The translations under genes were made by a program, and so were the position numbers. 64,000 bases of DNA from Celoporthe dispersa (taxonomy: Eukaryota > Ascomycota > Sordariomycetes > Diaporthales > Cryphonectriaceae), in the NCBI GenBank assembly GCA_016584495.1, contig WAID01000010.1:186001-250000 (forward strand), in the 5' to 3' direction. This document shows, one piece after another, positions 32,294 to 44,644 of this stretch. Every line of letters begins with the position of its first letter. The stretch's first letter is position 1. The notes below the pieces were generated by a model, which saw nothing but the letters and a program-made list of their open reading frames with translations, ran no database searches and was not told where the DNA came from.

Positions 32294-33076
32294 GACGGAC
32301 GCTAAAGCAGGCACAGCGGTAAGTAACAGCAGATGTCCGCTGATACTAACCCGCCGTGTTGGCTAAACTACAATGGATTTCCCCGGGGCATTGTTCCCTA
32401 GGCAAAAGATGCGTGTCAATGCTTTCCTTTCCGTGACAAGCAGACTGCACCGTCTCGCCCTGCCCTTTCTCATGACGGCGTGGAATTGAACGTCTGGCTA
32501 TCCATACGGCGGATGAAAGTGGCCCATAGCCACTATACCTATCGTGTAGTCCTGCAGCTGCCCCCACCCCAGAGAAGGGAGCTCGGGTGAGGAGTGACTA
32601 GGTGAGCGGGCGACTAGACAGTAGAGAAAGAGAGCAGATAGAGAGAGGGGGGGGAGGGCTGTCAGCATACACATAATATGAATACACAGAAGAGCCAAGT
32701 GTTCTCACAGCATGGTGCAGCCTTAAAAGCATGAAAACGCACGAAATAATTTAATCAGAGTCATGGCTGTCTGAGTCGGGCCCAGGGCGTACCTCATCAC
32801 ACAGACGGGATGTCTGGTGGGTGGCCCGACTGCTCTGCCGCCTGGACGGGAGAACCGAGCGCCGAGCGCCGAGCGCGCTGCAACCAGCTCCTGCGAAGGA
32901 ACAACGCGCAGGGTGAGAAAGAGACAGAGAGATGGATAGCGCTGGCCCATCGGCCTGCATCTCCTGAACAGTCTCACCTGTATGTGTGATGAGGCTATCG
33001 CTGAGACGAGGTTATATCCATCACTCTCGCTCGCGTCAGGGGACTAAGGGACGAACCGAGCTTTTGGCAGCCGGCT
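32294..33076. promoter_or_regulatory. Divergent promoter region between Nudix gene and Zn-cluster regulator
   Basis: About 780 bp between outward-facing starts, presumably holding both promoters. Contains a G-rich tract near 32645-32660. No gene supported. Confidence 0.4.
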
Positions 33077-35521
33077 ATGGACGAGAGCGAGACCCCGACC
33101 CCGACCTCGACCTCGGCCTCAGCCCCGGCACCTGGCGCGCCGGGACGCCGTCGGAACGGCCGACTGCAGGCCTGCGAGCCGTGCCGGAGGCGGAAGGTGT
33201 CATGCGACCACGCGTACCCGGTGTGTAGGAGGTGCAGGACTCGGAGCAATACAGACGGCTGCGTATATCTCGCGCCGCAGCAGACGTCGCCGGCTAGCCG
33301 AAAGCCGACGCCGCGGCGGGTGAGCGAGGTCGCGGGGCTCAGAAGACGGTCAGTGGACGATGATTTGCTTGTGGGCTGGTGCTGAACGGTGTGGGCGTGA
33401 CTTGAGCTTTATAGCAGGACATCATCCCACAAGCTGAAGCCTCCTCGCTATGACAACCTCCCTCAGCACGATAGGCTGACCCTCCTCGCAGGAGCACTGG
33501 CGTATCACCGCCCCATCCGATACACAATGACCTGTCATCTACCGTGAATCCCCTACCAGACCCAGCCGAGGCCCGTGGCCTCCCCTCGGAGTCCAGCCCA
33601 GGCTATCTTGGCTTCACGAGCTTCTCGGCCGTGTATCAGGAGACCCAGAACAGTCTCTCCCTCGTGCAGGGCGCAGCTGTTTCCTCCAACATGAGGACAC
33701 CAGGCTCATCAGACGCCGCCGAGTCAAGCAAGACGTCCGCCAACCTCACACCCAGGACCCTCGAGACCTGCCTCGCGGTCCTTCGCCGCATCCCCGGCCA
33801 TGACGTCTCCCTCTCTCTGTACAATAAGCACAAGAACCCCAATGACGGCTGGGTGCGTCTGGCCGGCCAGCGCCTGGCCCAGTCACTCCCTGGCGCTTTC
33901 GAGCGAGAACTGCGGTCACGGAAAGCCGCCGACCTAGAGACGATGGCCCAGGTCATCTCAGACAATACTGCCAGGTCCTGGCACGAAGACGAGCCTGATC
34001 CTGACAAGTGGATAGCGTCCTTCTCCGGCCGCAACATGCGATGGGAGTGTATCGGTATCCTCTTCACATACTGGGGCCTCGCTGCCCTGGCCGACCAAGC
34101 GCACCGACCCGAACCCGGCACGGCGCTGGATGCAGTTGACCCCAGACGGATGACCATGGTATACCAGTACACCGCGCAGCTCTGCATTGACCTGTGCAAG
34201 GGCTGTGCGCCCAACAGCCTGCTGCTGTACCTCATGTACAAGGTAGCCATCATGGAGTCGATGCTGGGCGGGGATGCCTCGCCCTCCTTCTGGAGGAAAT
34301 ATGGCGAGGTTGTCGCGACTGCCACCTATCTGGGCCTGCACGCCATGCCACACGACAGTACATATATGCCGACCGCCTCGTTAGAGGCCAGGAGGCGGCT
34401 GGTCTCGCAGATCTTTGTTGTCGACAAGGTCGGCGCATCGTTCTGTGGAAGGCCGCCGCTGATGAGCAGGAAGTATCTCCTGACCCCTCCCCCCTCTGGA
34501 TATGAGTGACGAAGTGCTCCTTTCTGGACCCGGAGAGGTTGCGAGAGAGGTCCAGAGGCTTGATGAACGGGGTTGGAACCAAGATGGAAACCATTACTCG
34601 ACCACAATCGTGCGCGCTAGGAGGTTACTGATGACGGTGAAGGATGAGGTGATGGAGCTTGCCATGGGTCCTCCGATGTTTGCGTCAGTCGAGGCCTTGC
34701 TGTGAGCCGCAACATGCCAGGAGGAGAACTTTGGGTGCTTCGGCTGACGGCTGCCTCTCTAGGGACCTCAACACGCGCCAGCTGGCTCTCGTCTCCGGTC
34801 TGCCAGAGACACTGCAGTACCGGCCTGAAGACGTGCGGAATCAGAACGTCTCTGGTCCAGCACTCTACACCAAGGTGCTCGTACACCTCGAGAGCCTTCA
34901 AAATCTGTTCTTCATCGCCCGACTGCTTGTACAGCGAGGCCACGACAGCCACGCCGACCTGTTGGGTGTCAGCTTTGAGATGGTCGCGACAACCCTGGTG
35001 TTCTGGACGCACATGGATCGCCTGGCCGGTATTCACGGGGATTATGAGTGGCTGGTAGGCCCGAACAGCAGCCCACCCATAGCCCCTCTCCGCAGATGAT
35101 GCCCTCAGCTGACTTGAACTCGACACAGGTCATGGCATACGCCGCGCCAGCAGGAGGAATCCTGTGCAACGAGCTGCTCAACCCCATGTCGAACCCGAAG
35201 CCTGCGCCCGGCGTCACCAAGTCGGGCATCATCCAGCAGCTGAGCCTGCTCGTGGGCTTCTTAGACTGGGTAAGCCCAGGCGCGCCAAACGGTGACCTCT
35301 GCAATTCATGCAAAGCGGTCATCCAGCATGTCTTGGACCAAGCGCTCAACGGAGGCCCCACCGACAACATATCGGATGGCACAGGGGCAGATCATGGTCT
35401 TGACCTCAACCTTGACTTTGGGGCGGACATGGGCGGCTTTTTCAATTTCGACCTCCTGGACACCTTTGACTGGCTTAGGCCTGAGATGTCTTCGAGTCAG
35501 CATAATCAGCAGGCAGCTTAA
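33077..35521 (+). CDS. Zn2Cys6 fungal transcription factor, one frame break
   Basis: Nuclear DNA-binding regulator. Exons 33077-33348, 33492-34701, 34763-35054 and 35129-35521 join in phase. The binuclear zinc cluster has Cys 33, 36, 43, 50, 53 and 62 (CEPCRRRKVSC, then VCRRC and GC): spacing C-x2-C-x6-C-x6-C-x2-C-x8-C. It is preceded by a Ser/Thr/Pro-rich N-terminus and a basic RRRNGRLQ. The middle homology region begins around MRWECIGILFTYWGLAAL and includes EARRRLVSQIFVVDKVGASF, typical of the fungal_trans superfamily. The C-terminus is acidic and hydrophobic (NLDFGADMGGFFNFDLLDTF), a plausible activation domain. In the C-rich stretch 34484-34494 one extra C breaks the frame between RPPLMSRKYLL and PLDMSDEVLLSG. 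The target is unknown; it lies between the Nudix and glycosylasparaginase genes. Confidence 0.85.
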
Positions 35522-35580
35522 CATCTATAGGACGTGACAGTTTAGCATAGTGGCGTGACATGGCCGCACAGCTACCGTGT

Positions 35581-36706
35581 TCATGACGACAACGGTGGTA
35601 CCGTCACCACTCGCGTCTCGCTCATGCTACCGCCCCTAAACGAGTATGTAAAGGTCCAGCCGGAGCCGGCACCCCCGTGTTCTCCTCTGCTGTTGACTAC
35701 CACGATCCCAGTCGAGGCCTCGGGATACTTCTTGATCATACGCCTCACCGCATCGTCAGCGGCTTCCTGAGGCGCCATGCCGCGCCGCATACTTTCTACT
35801 GCCTGGTAGCAAGGGAGAAACCGCATCATAATGTCGCCGTCGCCCGTCGCTCCGCATCCACCGACGTCGTCGTCGACGTAAGAACCAGATCCCGCAATGG
35901 GCCCGTCACCGACGCGTCCAGGGATCTTGTGTGATGCACCATTGGTCGACGTACCAGCTGCCATAGTGCCCCCCTGCGTGGATGGCAATCATGGAGATGG
36001 TGTCGTGGGACATGTAACCCGGTGCCACATATTCATCCGAGCGCATCCGCAGCTCAAGTTCCGCCTCGTCCGAGGTCTCGAGCGCTCTCCAAGGCGTGTA
36101 TGGCCCACACTGCCTCTCCGGATCTGGCACCAAGGATCCGGCACGGTAATTTGGCTGACATCCGGCTGCCCGCCACGCGTCACACTGAGCAAGGCTGCTC
36201 TCCGTCGTGAGAGTCTCTTCCACGAGCCCTCCAAAGTCCACGGCAAAACGGGTCGCCAGGTCGCCAGACAGCATGGAGTGTTCCGTATAGTCGAGTACTA
36301 GCCTCGCGGCGGCGATGGCATCCCGTACGCGCCGGAGACCTGCGACTGCACCAGAGTTCAACGTCGTACCGTCCATGATCAGTGCATCCAAGGTCGTCTC
36401 GCAGTTCTCATCCGGGGATCCACCAAACCCTACACTGCCGTCGCACTGGTTTCTCTCGCAAGTGGCACAGCCGATCTGGACCGCATCAAGGGCCGAGGTG
36501 TTATGAGGCGTAGCGGTGAGCGCCTCGAAGGCTGCGTCTGTGGCTGCTGTGAAGGGCCCGCCCCAGGTGTTGATGACCATTGGGAGGCCGGGGGAAGAGC
36601 TGGCCATCGTAATAGATCCGAATGAGCTCAGCACGCCGTGGAAGGCAGCCAGCTTGGCCAATGCACGATGGTGGCGGTGCATCGTAGTGAATAGAAATTT
36701 CGACAT
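35581..36706 (-). CDS. N4-(beta-N-acetylglucosaminyl)-L-asparaginase (glycosylasparaginase) precursor, one frame break
   Basis: Ntn hydrolase that cleaves the GlcNAc-Asn bond of glycoasparagines in the lysosome-like vacuole or secretory route. Single exon, ATG at 36706; a second in-frame ATG at 36682 is also possible. A hydrophobic, His-rich N-terminus may act as signal peptide. Features: MVINTWGGPFTAATDAAF at the start, ALDAVQIGCATCERNQCDGS, GSPDENCETTLDALIMDG, and the autoprocessing site YMSHDTISM, where Thr after HD becomes the nucleophile. The beta-chain then has MAAGTSTNGASHKIPGRVGD and GCGATGDGDIMMRFLPCYQA. The frame breaks just after the cleavage site in a run of six C on the plus strand (35969-35974); removing one base joins IAIHAGG to TMAAGTSTNG. 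Corrected length is 374 residues, normal for the family. Confidence 0.9.
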
Positions 36707-37172
36707 CTGCTGTCATGGGCATTGAATTGCGTGTTTGTTGATGGAGCCGAGGAGGCGGCGCATATTTATTATGGAAGTCGCGAGTGGGTGATGATGAGTG
36801 ATTCAACCTCAATCTCACAGTGCACACGCACAGTTATCACAACCAGAAATAGACAGATTTCGCACTGTCCTATGTTGGCCATATTGAGGAAGGAGGGAAG
36901 GGAGCAAGCACAGGTACCTCATACTATATATGCATATAATTAGCAGGTGCTCAGGCATATACCCATCTACTTCGTACCTGCTTACTCAAGCAGGCAGTGA
37001 GTGCCATATTAGTAGTATCGTACTGCTACACGTGATGCCCATAACCTTTCGTTGTTCTTCACTCAACCTCGATATCTTTGGCGGGGTCTTCTAGGACCAA
37101 AGCCTAGCCTGTTCTAGATCTCATTTCCCTCGGTCCTCATAATCTGATCCCTCACTTCTCATTCCTATCTTC
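36707..37172. other. Intergenic region between two minus-strand genes
   Basis: AT-rich leader of the glycosylasparaginase gene and 3' region of the histidine kinase. No gene seen. Confidence 0.5.
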
Positions 37173-40100
37173 TCACCCAAGACCAACAGTCTCCAGGGCT
37201 TCCATCAGCCTCTTCAGGGTGACTGGCCTCGTCAGGAACATGTCAATGCCACTGGCAACAGCGTCCTCCTGGATACCCACGCCTGCCAGGCCTGTGAGAG
37301 CAATGATGGGCGTTTGTTTCAGTCGTTTAGTTCGTTCGTACTGTCGAATCCTCCTCGCCGATTCAAGGCCGTCCATCGTGGGCATCGAAATATCGGTAAG
37401 GATGCAGCAATAGTCTGACGGCGCTTGGGAGTAGAGTGTCAGGGTCTCAAGCCCGTTGATGGCTGTGACGTGTGCCAGCTTCAGCTTTTTCATGTATGCC
37501 GAGAGGATCTGGAGGACAAGCTCGGGTCAGCCGTCTGTCTACTCGATCTGTGGTTGCTGTCATTGGGCTCACCTTCAGGTTGATGGCGTTGTCGTCGGCG
37601 ATTAGAACGGCTGGGCCTTTCTCTGCGTTACCAGAGACCTTGGTCTCTGGTGGTGCCGCTGGGCTGCCTATCGGGCCTGGATCCTCTGGTGGGGTTAACA
37701 GAGGGGACGCTTTGGGCGCCATCGACTGTGTCGCGATGATGCTCTCGCTCATCTGCTGGGCCATCATCATGTCTTGGACGACCTCATCCTCCTGTGCAGG
37801 TTTGATCGGCACTACATTGCTATTGACGGGTATCCCTTCTTTCTCTGCTCCGCGGCTCGGCAGCATCTCTGCCGACGGGATGTTGTGCAGCGGGCCGTTG
37901 TGTTCCTGCTTGGTTTTCCACATATCGAGCAGGTGAACGAGGCCCTTCCCGAGCTTCCGGGGCCCCAGAGGCTGTGAGAAGAACTCAAAGGTTCGGATCC
38001 GACTGGCAGCATCAGGGAGGCTGCGCGAAAAGTTCCTCACAGCCACAGATGCCTCGCAGACAAACAGCACTGGGCACGGGGCCCGCGCCGCGATCCTCTC
38101 CGCATCTTGAAAAGACAGGTTCCAGTCGTGGTGGATGATGAGATCAGGCTGCACAGTGCGTGCTTCAGCCTCGGACAGGACCTGCATCTGCAGCCAGTTG
38201 CGACAGGTGTTCTGCAGAACATGCGCCTGGGACTCCAGAAGCTTTCCCGAGTCCTCAATGCCATGGACGACCGGTCGTGCTTCGGGAGATGGCAGACTGT
38301 CGAAGCCACGGAGCTGAATCCTGAGTCCCTTCAGGGCCTGCGTGTGCGCCCCGTACCCCGTTACATCTGTTGCTGAGGCGTCGTCACCACCAGCAGGAAG
38401 CGGTAGCGTCACCGTGATCGTAGTTCCTCGGCCGACCTGGCTGGCTACCTTGACCTCTCCGCCCAGATTTACGGCAATCTGCCTCACCAGGCTCAGTCCG
38501 AGTCCAGTTCCGGGAGCGAAATGGTCTTCCTGGCAAAAGGGGGTGAAAAGATGGTTCTGGAGGTAGTCGTCACTGATCCCCTTGCCCGAGTCCGCCACAG
38601 TCAGCAGCACCGTGTCGTGTGAGCCATCCTCAAACGGCTTGGCCGTCTCCTGGGCCAGGCTGATCTTGATGAACCCAGTTTTAGTAAATTTAAGAGAATT
38701 TCCGAACAAATTCATGACGATCCTTCGGAAGGCTCCCGGGTGGGTGCGAAATCGCCACGATGCAGAGGGCTCGATGTCGAGATATATCTGGACGCGGTCC
38801 TTGGCGGACTCGCCCAGCAGTGACGGGACGCTGCGTGATGCAGACAGCTCACCATATCTTCGATAAGCTGTCACATCCCGCGCAGCACGGGGGCCTGACA
38901 GCCGTTCATGGCTGAAGCCCGCCAGAACGCTCTCTACGACCTCCTCGACGAGACAGTCTAGCTCCACGGGGAGGACCTGCGACTTGGCCCTCTCCTGGAC
39001 CGACCTCTCCCGGGGCTGCACGCCCACCTTTCCGAGCAGGCTGTCTTTCTTGTCGTTCTCGATATAACTATTGATCTTGCTGTAGTCGAGAAGGTGGTTG
39101 ATGGTGTCGACCAGTGTCTTTCCCGATGTCTCAATGATGTTGAGGACATTTTGTTGAACAGCATCTAGTTTACTGTCGTTCAGAAGCTCCACGGCACCGA
39201 CCAGACCATGGAGCGGACTCCGCAGCTCATGGCTGATCGAGCCCAGGATATTGCTCTTCACGGTCTCGTCGGCCTTGGCACTGAGCCGATAGATCTCAGC
39301 CATGATGATCAGGCCAAAGACTCGAAGGAAGTTCAGCGTTACATCTGTGGTAAACACTCGTGTTGGGCTCTTCACCCAGATAAATCCACCTGCGGCCCAG
39401 CGCTTCTTCTGCCCATCCCAGAGCGGTACCATCACCACGCTCCGTGCCCCAGGAAACAGGTGAATGATTGATTCAGCCGCATTCCACCGCTGCCGCCGTA
39501 TCGCGGGTACGCTGTGTGTCTCAGCGTTCGCCCCAAGAGGTGTTTCTCCGAGATCTAGATCATCATGTAGGCCCTGTCGGAAGCCAGCCGCGTTCTGCTG
39601 TGGCGTCTCTTGGACATGGGCGATGGTGGGGTGCAGGGTTTCCCCATTGGCCTCAAAATTGAAAATACGACCATGCGGGTACTTTTTTAGCAGCCTCTGC
39701 AGCGTCCTATCCCGCAGGCCCTCGAACTGCCACGGCACGCCATCGCCCGCGATGCTCGAACCGTGCGGCAGTGCGTACCCGAGACATTACAGAAGTCTTC
39801 TCTGTTCGCCTGTGGCGGTGTCTGTATGGTCGAGTCGTCGTCGTTGCTGAGATAGCTGAGGTTCTCCATCCCTACGACCGACACCTTTCGCTCGCTGTGC
39901 GGCCCCACCAAGCCGCCAAATGACCGCACCGTGGCGTCGAGAAACAACACCCCGTCGACCTCCAGGGACTGACGAACTATATTGGCGGCTTTCGCGAAAA
40001 CACGTCCTGTCTCCGCCAGCTGAAGATCAGCCGTGCTGACCTGTGAGGGCACAGCAGGGCGCGGGCTGGTGTCTCCTGACTGCTGCGATCCTGGTCGCGG

Positions 40101-41332
40101 CGTCGAGCACTGCGACGAGTCCTCGGTCATCAGCGAGAGGGACTGTCTGGAGATTCGAAACTCGGCCGCAGCAGCAGCAGGCTCCAGCCGCGGGCTGCCC
40201 CTGTTGCTGAGAGACGGCAGATCTCTCAGCGGCGGCGTAGAGGGGGAAGGTGCGTGGCGACAGGAGCGCCTCGTCCGATGTACGGCTACCGCCGCTGAGA
40301 CTTTTGAGGAGAGTTTCCGGCCTCTTGGTGGGCATCGCTGGTTTCGACGTCTTCCTGCCCCCAGACGCCAGCCCCGTCAGGTTGACCAGTTTTGACAGCC
40401 GCCTGTTGGAGTAGCCGGAGCCATGATTCCCTGCCGCCGCGAGCGAGTCCATACCCTCGACGAAGTTACCCATTCCTCGGACCATCCTTTCTGACCGCTG
40501 GAATCGGCTGTTTGACACCCTGCACTCGAGGTGCCCCATGACAGTCTGCGAGATATCTCGCATGAAGCTGATTTCGTCGCTGCTCAGGCCGCGCGGACGA
40601 GGCTCGGTGTCGAATACACAATACACGCCAATGTTCATGCCGTGAGGTCCGGGCGTCCGGATGGGGACGCCCGCATAGAAAAATGATTGAAAGGCGGATT
40701 GCTAATATACGGTCGATTGGAGAAGCGCTGATCGGCTCCCAGGTCCGACACGACCGAGACGGGCAGCTCGTCAGGCGGATGAGCTGCCGGGTCCACCGCC
40801 GGCGCGCAGGCAGCTGGAGCTCCAGACGCCACGAGCACATGCTCGCATATGCCAAGGGAGCGTGGGATTGCGGTTCCGCAGAGCCAGAGGCTGTTGCCAG
40901 CATATTCCCCTTCGTCTCTCTCCTGCCCGGCGGGTGCTGAGCCACGGCCTGCACCGTCTTGACCTCCTGGCGAGACATCACAGCTAGGTATATCCTTGGC
41001 CTTCCCATGGGGTCTGGAACTCGCACGCAGGGGCGACGTTCGGGTAGCTTCGGCGACGATGTGCTGGCGGTCCCGGTCGAACAGCGATATCAGGGCCCTC
41101 TTGACGTTCAGCCTGTAGACGCCGAGCTGTGCATAGGCAGTGAGGCTCTGGTCGCCCGACGAGACGAGCGCGCTGGGGGGATCGGGTCATGCGGGTCATT
41201 AGGTGCTGCGGAGGTCCAGCCGAGGTCGTCGTATCTAGGTTGACAAGCCGTGCGCTGTCTGTCAGTGCCAATTGGGGCCGCAGCTAGGTTCTGCAGGGGG
41301 GCCGGCGTGCTGCCGATCGAGATCGAGGTCAT
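37173..41332 (-). CDS. GAF-domain hybrid sensor histidine kinase, four frame breaks
   Basis: Cytosolic hybrid kinase of a fungal two-component phosphorelay, about 1365 residues after correction. From the ATG at 41332: a short N-terminus, then SSGDQSLTAYAQLGVYRLNV and ALISLFDRDRQHIVAEATR beginning a GAF domain that continues through SLWLCGTAIPRSLGICEHVL and MNIGVYCVFDTEPRPRG. A disordered linker, a second GAF-like region (SLEVDGVLFLDATV), the H-box SISHELRSPLHGLVGAVELL, ATPase boxes MNLFGNSLKFTKTG, ADSGKGIS and PGTGLGLSLVRQ, and a C-terminal receiver follow (VLIADDNAINLK, phosphoacceptor Asp in CCILTDISMPTMDG). A GTGAGC...TCCAG intron (37572-37509) splits the receiver after NAINLK. In the receiver the usual Lys of the K-P motif is Arg (FLTRPV). 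Single-base breaks lie near 41175-41180 (G6), 40679-40683 (A5), 40242-40246 (G5) and 39779-39784. Confidence 0.88.
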
Positions 41333-43454
41333 TCGACGACGAACCTGAATGTCTCCCTCTCGCGGATGATTTCTATCGAGGTCACCGCCGCATATGGTGG
41401 TGGATTGGCCGTGGGAACAGCGACTGCCGCCGGGGGCGTGTTTGTCTCTCTAACGTCCATGGCCCCTCGGAGTTCAGCGCCTCGCGTGTGCTGCGGCCTG
41501 CCATGGAACACGGCCGACGACAGCACCAGTGGCAGCACCGGGAGGAGAAAGCTGACGCAGGAGGCAGGGAGGGAGGGGTGGTCGGTGGCAGCGAGCGACA
41601 CGTCGACGGTCAGCGTCGTCAACAACGGGTGAGGCGCTCAGCCGCGTCGGTCGGTCTTTGTTTAGGCCCTGGAAACTTTTTATACGTCCGCCCGTCCAGG
41701 GAGCAGATCGCATACCAGAGCACGCCTCCCGCAGCAGCGCCCTCCCTGTGCCCCCAAAGCACTGACTCGGCCCACCGCCAAGGAACCCAAAGGCCCGGGA
41801 CGCACCCCTGCCCCAGCACCCCTGCCGCCCTGCGGACGGAGACCCGTGGGGCACCCACTGTGCGCGCCGGATCGTCTTATCGCCTGCCACTGCAGCTCCC
41901 GCCATAGCTGTTGTATGCTTATGACGGCCCGGAGGGGCCCACGAGGCCACTCCTGAGTATGGACAAGCTGAGCTGAAACCTGGCGGAAGATCCTGTGCTG
42001 CACGGCGGAGAACCCGAGACTGCTCGCAGAGGACAGCTGGCGGCAGGAGCTCAGCCTCCTGGAGCCCACTGCTCGCCCCCTCGCCTGGTCATATCGCACC
42101 ACGGCATCGTCCCGTGGCATCGCCCAACAGGTTCTGGCTGCTGCCCACCCAGGCATCGAAACAAGGGGCCTAACGCCAAGCTAGCCAGGCGCCTGCTTCT
42201 CGTGGGGGTTTTGGACCGCGTCCTAGAACGCGAACAGCAGTTGTGGCTTGCCAGACCGATGAGGGGTTGTTCGGTGGGCCGGAAGCGAAGCCGGTGGCGC
42301 GGGGGCTAGAACGGGCCTGTGGTTGTGTGCTAAGACATCCTCAGCCAAACCGATACTGTTGTTGTACAGTGCCCCGGGTGCTCATGTTCTTAGCCCACCC
42401 TCCCATACCAACAAGCTCAAGACCAACCCCCTCGGGTTGCTTTGTTTCTCGGACATCTTGGCCCCCTCCACCTCCCCCAGCCCTGGGTCAAAATCATCTC
42501 GGCTCTGCGGTCGCTCTCCTCGAGCCATTGTCCCAGCACAGGCCTGTGCATTCGATCGCTCACTAGGCCTAAGGCTAGCATGCCGACGGTGCGAGTGGCT
42601 TCATGAACGGCTTTGTAGGCCGAGGAGGTGGCGACATGCAGTGGCAGCAGTGTGTAGGATTCGCTCGCCTCGTTCTTCTTCTGCAGAGGCGTTCATGGCG
42701 CGAATATCATTAGAGGGAGGACTGACAGCGACAGGGCGAGGGAAGGGATTCAAAAGCACCTGCTGGCAATCAAGTAAGCGGGCTAACAAGATTGGTGGTG
42801 TCTACCATGCCAGCCTGCCTGGACAGTGCTGGCTGTCGACCGCCTTCTCGACACCTCTCTACCTGAGACATGTCTTGGTCTTTCTTCGCGACTGGCGCCT
42901 CGCACAGCATGGCCCAGGCCATCGTGTCGGGCATTGTTTCTTTTAACCCAACAGCCAGCACTGGCGACAGGGCGTGAGCCTACGAGGATCGGCATTCTGT
43001 CGGGCGTCAATCGGGGGCGTCAATCGGGGGGCCAAGATTGGTGCAGCCTGCAAAAAAAGCAACATCAGGCGTCATACTAGACTATGAATCGGGCGGTTTG
43101 GCCATGCAAGCGATGTTACTGGAATATAACGGTGACATTGGAGGTCCCACCAAGGCGGCCTAGGTTGTATGCATCTCCCCCAACAATCTCGCAGATTGAT
43201 TGAATTGTTGTCTGACTGAAAAAGGGACGTCACTCGGGCTCAGCACGTGGGGAGACCTCCTTCCCCCGCACCTCCCTTGCTTCACCCCGAGATACGAGAG
43301 CTTGCAGCGGAGGGCGCTTGGCCTGCTTTAAAATGCCAACATTCCACCAGGCCCCGAGGCTTGTTCGTGCTTCGTCTTGGCCGCATTATTGACCAGGCAG
43401 GAGGAAGGAGGAAAAAAACACCACGACAGAGACCACCCAAGATCGAGATCAAGC
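41333..43454. other. Long upstream region, no supported gene
   Basis: About 2.1 kb between the divergent histidine kinase and 2EXR genes. GC-rich with many accidental open frames (up to about 210 codons at 42323-42946), none with a domain or credible composition. A short direct duplication of GGGGGCGTCAATC occurs at about 43003-43030. Both promoters and long leaders probably lie here. Confidence 0.5.
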
Positions 43455-44644
43455 ATGGACCCCGCGCGCAGCTCACGGGTCGCGACCGACGCCCCCATGA
43501 CCCCAGGCCGGGCGGATACCTTCACGCTGTTCCCACTCCTACCCAAAGAGTTACGTCTGCAAATCTGGGAGCTTGCCGTCCCTCGTGAGCGCCTCCTCCA
43601 GATCACCGTGAGGCTCCACCAGGGCCAGAGGTACGAGCTTGCCGCCTCGGAGCCGCGGTACACCAAGAAGAACGCCCTGGGGAACACCGTCAGCGGCGAG
43701 CTCTACTGCACCACGGTCCGCAGCGTCAAGCTCTTCAGCAAGTTCATGCGCGTGAGCCGCGAGGCGAGGAAGGCGGCGCTCAGCACCTACCGCATCCACA
43801 TACCGGTCTATCTCCAGGGCCACGGCTTCACCGAGAAGACGGTGCTGCACCTCAACCCCGAACACGACATCCTCCACCTCAGGGCCGACTCGCCCGTCCA
43901 CAAGACCCTCCTCGACTTCCTCTGGGACCTCAGGGCGTACGACCCGAAGGGCGTGGGCCTGCTCAAGCTCGCTGTCGACCTCGGCGGGTTCTGCGACAAC
44001 GACCTGCGGCTGCTCAAGGAGGTGGACCTGCCGCTCATCCGCCACCGGGCGATCCTGCGGGAGACGCTGGCGCAGCTGCAGGAGGTATGGTTCCTGCACC
44101 TCCAGTGCCGTCCCACCAACTCCGTCGTGGCCAGGGCGATGCGGCTGGTGCAGGGCTCGGCACACGGGAACCGGCCCCTGCCCATCGCCGGCAGGACAGC
44201 AACCTTCGAGCGCCTGGGCCCGGGCCCGGGCATCGGGGAGGAGAAGGCGCTCGAGGCCGTGAACATGGGCATCATCGACCCGCGAGAGCTCCTCCTGCGC
44301 TGGCGGCGCTTCGTCAGGAGCTGGGTGCCGGACTACGAGGTCCTGGAGACCGACTACCGGCTGTTCATACCGGCGTGGGCCCTCGGTGAGGAGCAGTTGA
44401 ACGCGCAGCGTCACTTGGAGCCCGAACCGGTTGGCACACAGGGAGACCTGCCGCCATGGGCCACGGGGGAGAAGGGGGCTGGCCGCGGCCCAAGAAGGGG
44501 CAGGCCTTTGGCTTCTGGCTTTTTCCTGTCGAGGCTGCTGGCAATATTGGGGAGAGCGACGACCTGGCCGCGATGACACGGCAGGCCAGCTTCATGGTGG
44601 ACCTGAGCCACTTTCCCCGGACTCTAGCCGTCTTCACGGCCTGA
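43455..44644 (+). CDS. 2EXR-domain protein, one frame break
   Basis: Fungus-specific family of unknown function. The ATG at 43455 has a good context (AAGCATGGAC). The hallmark 2EXR motif is FTLFPLLPKELRLQIWELAV near residue 24. Next come RYTKKNALGN, FMRVSREARKAALSTYRI and LHLNPEHDILHLRAD, all usual for the family, and a helical middle. The frame from the ATG runs to 44576. The family's C-terminal block KGQAFGFWLFPVEAAG is found in another frame, ending at 44644 (HFPRTLAVFTA), so a base is missing somewhere in about 44400-44520. The corrected product is about 396 residues. No localisation signal; the role is unknown. Confidence 0.8.

Noticed and set aside
42323..42946. Open frame of 207 codons on the plus strand
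   Set aside because: No domain, no signal peptide, and Arg/Ser/Cys-rich composition of a chance frame in GC-rich DNA.
43551..44579. Antisense frame of 342 codons across the 2EXR gene
   Set aside because: Codon-bias shadow in GC-rich coding DNA.
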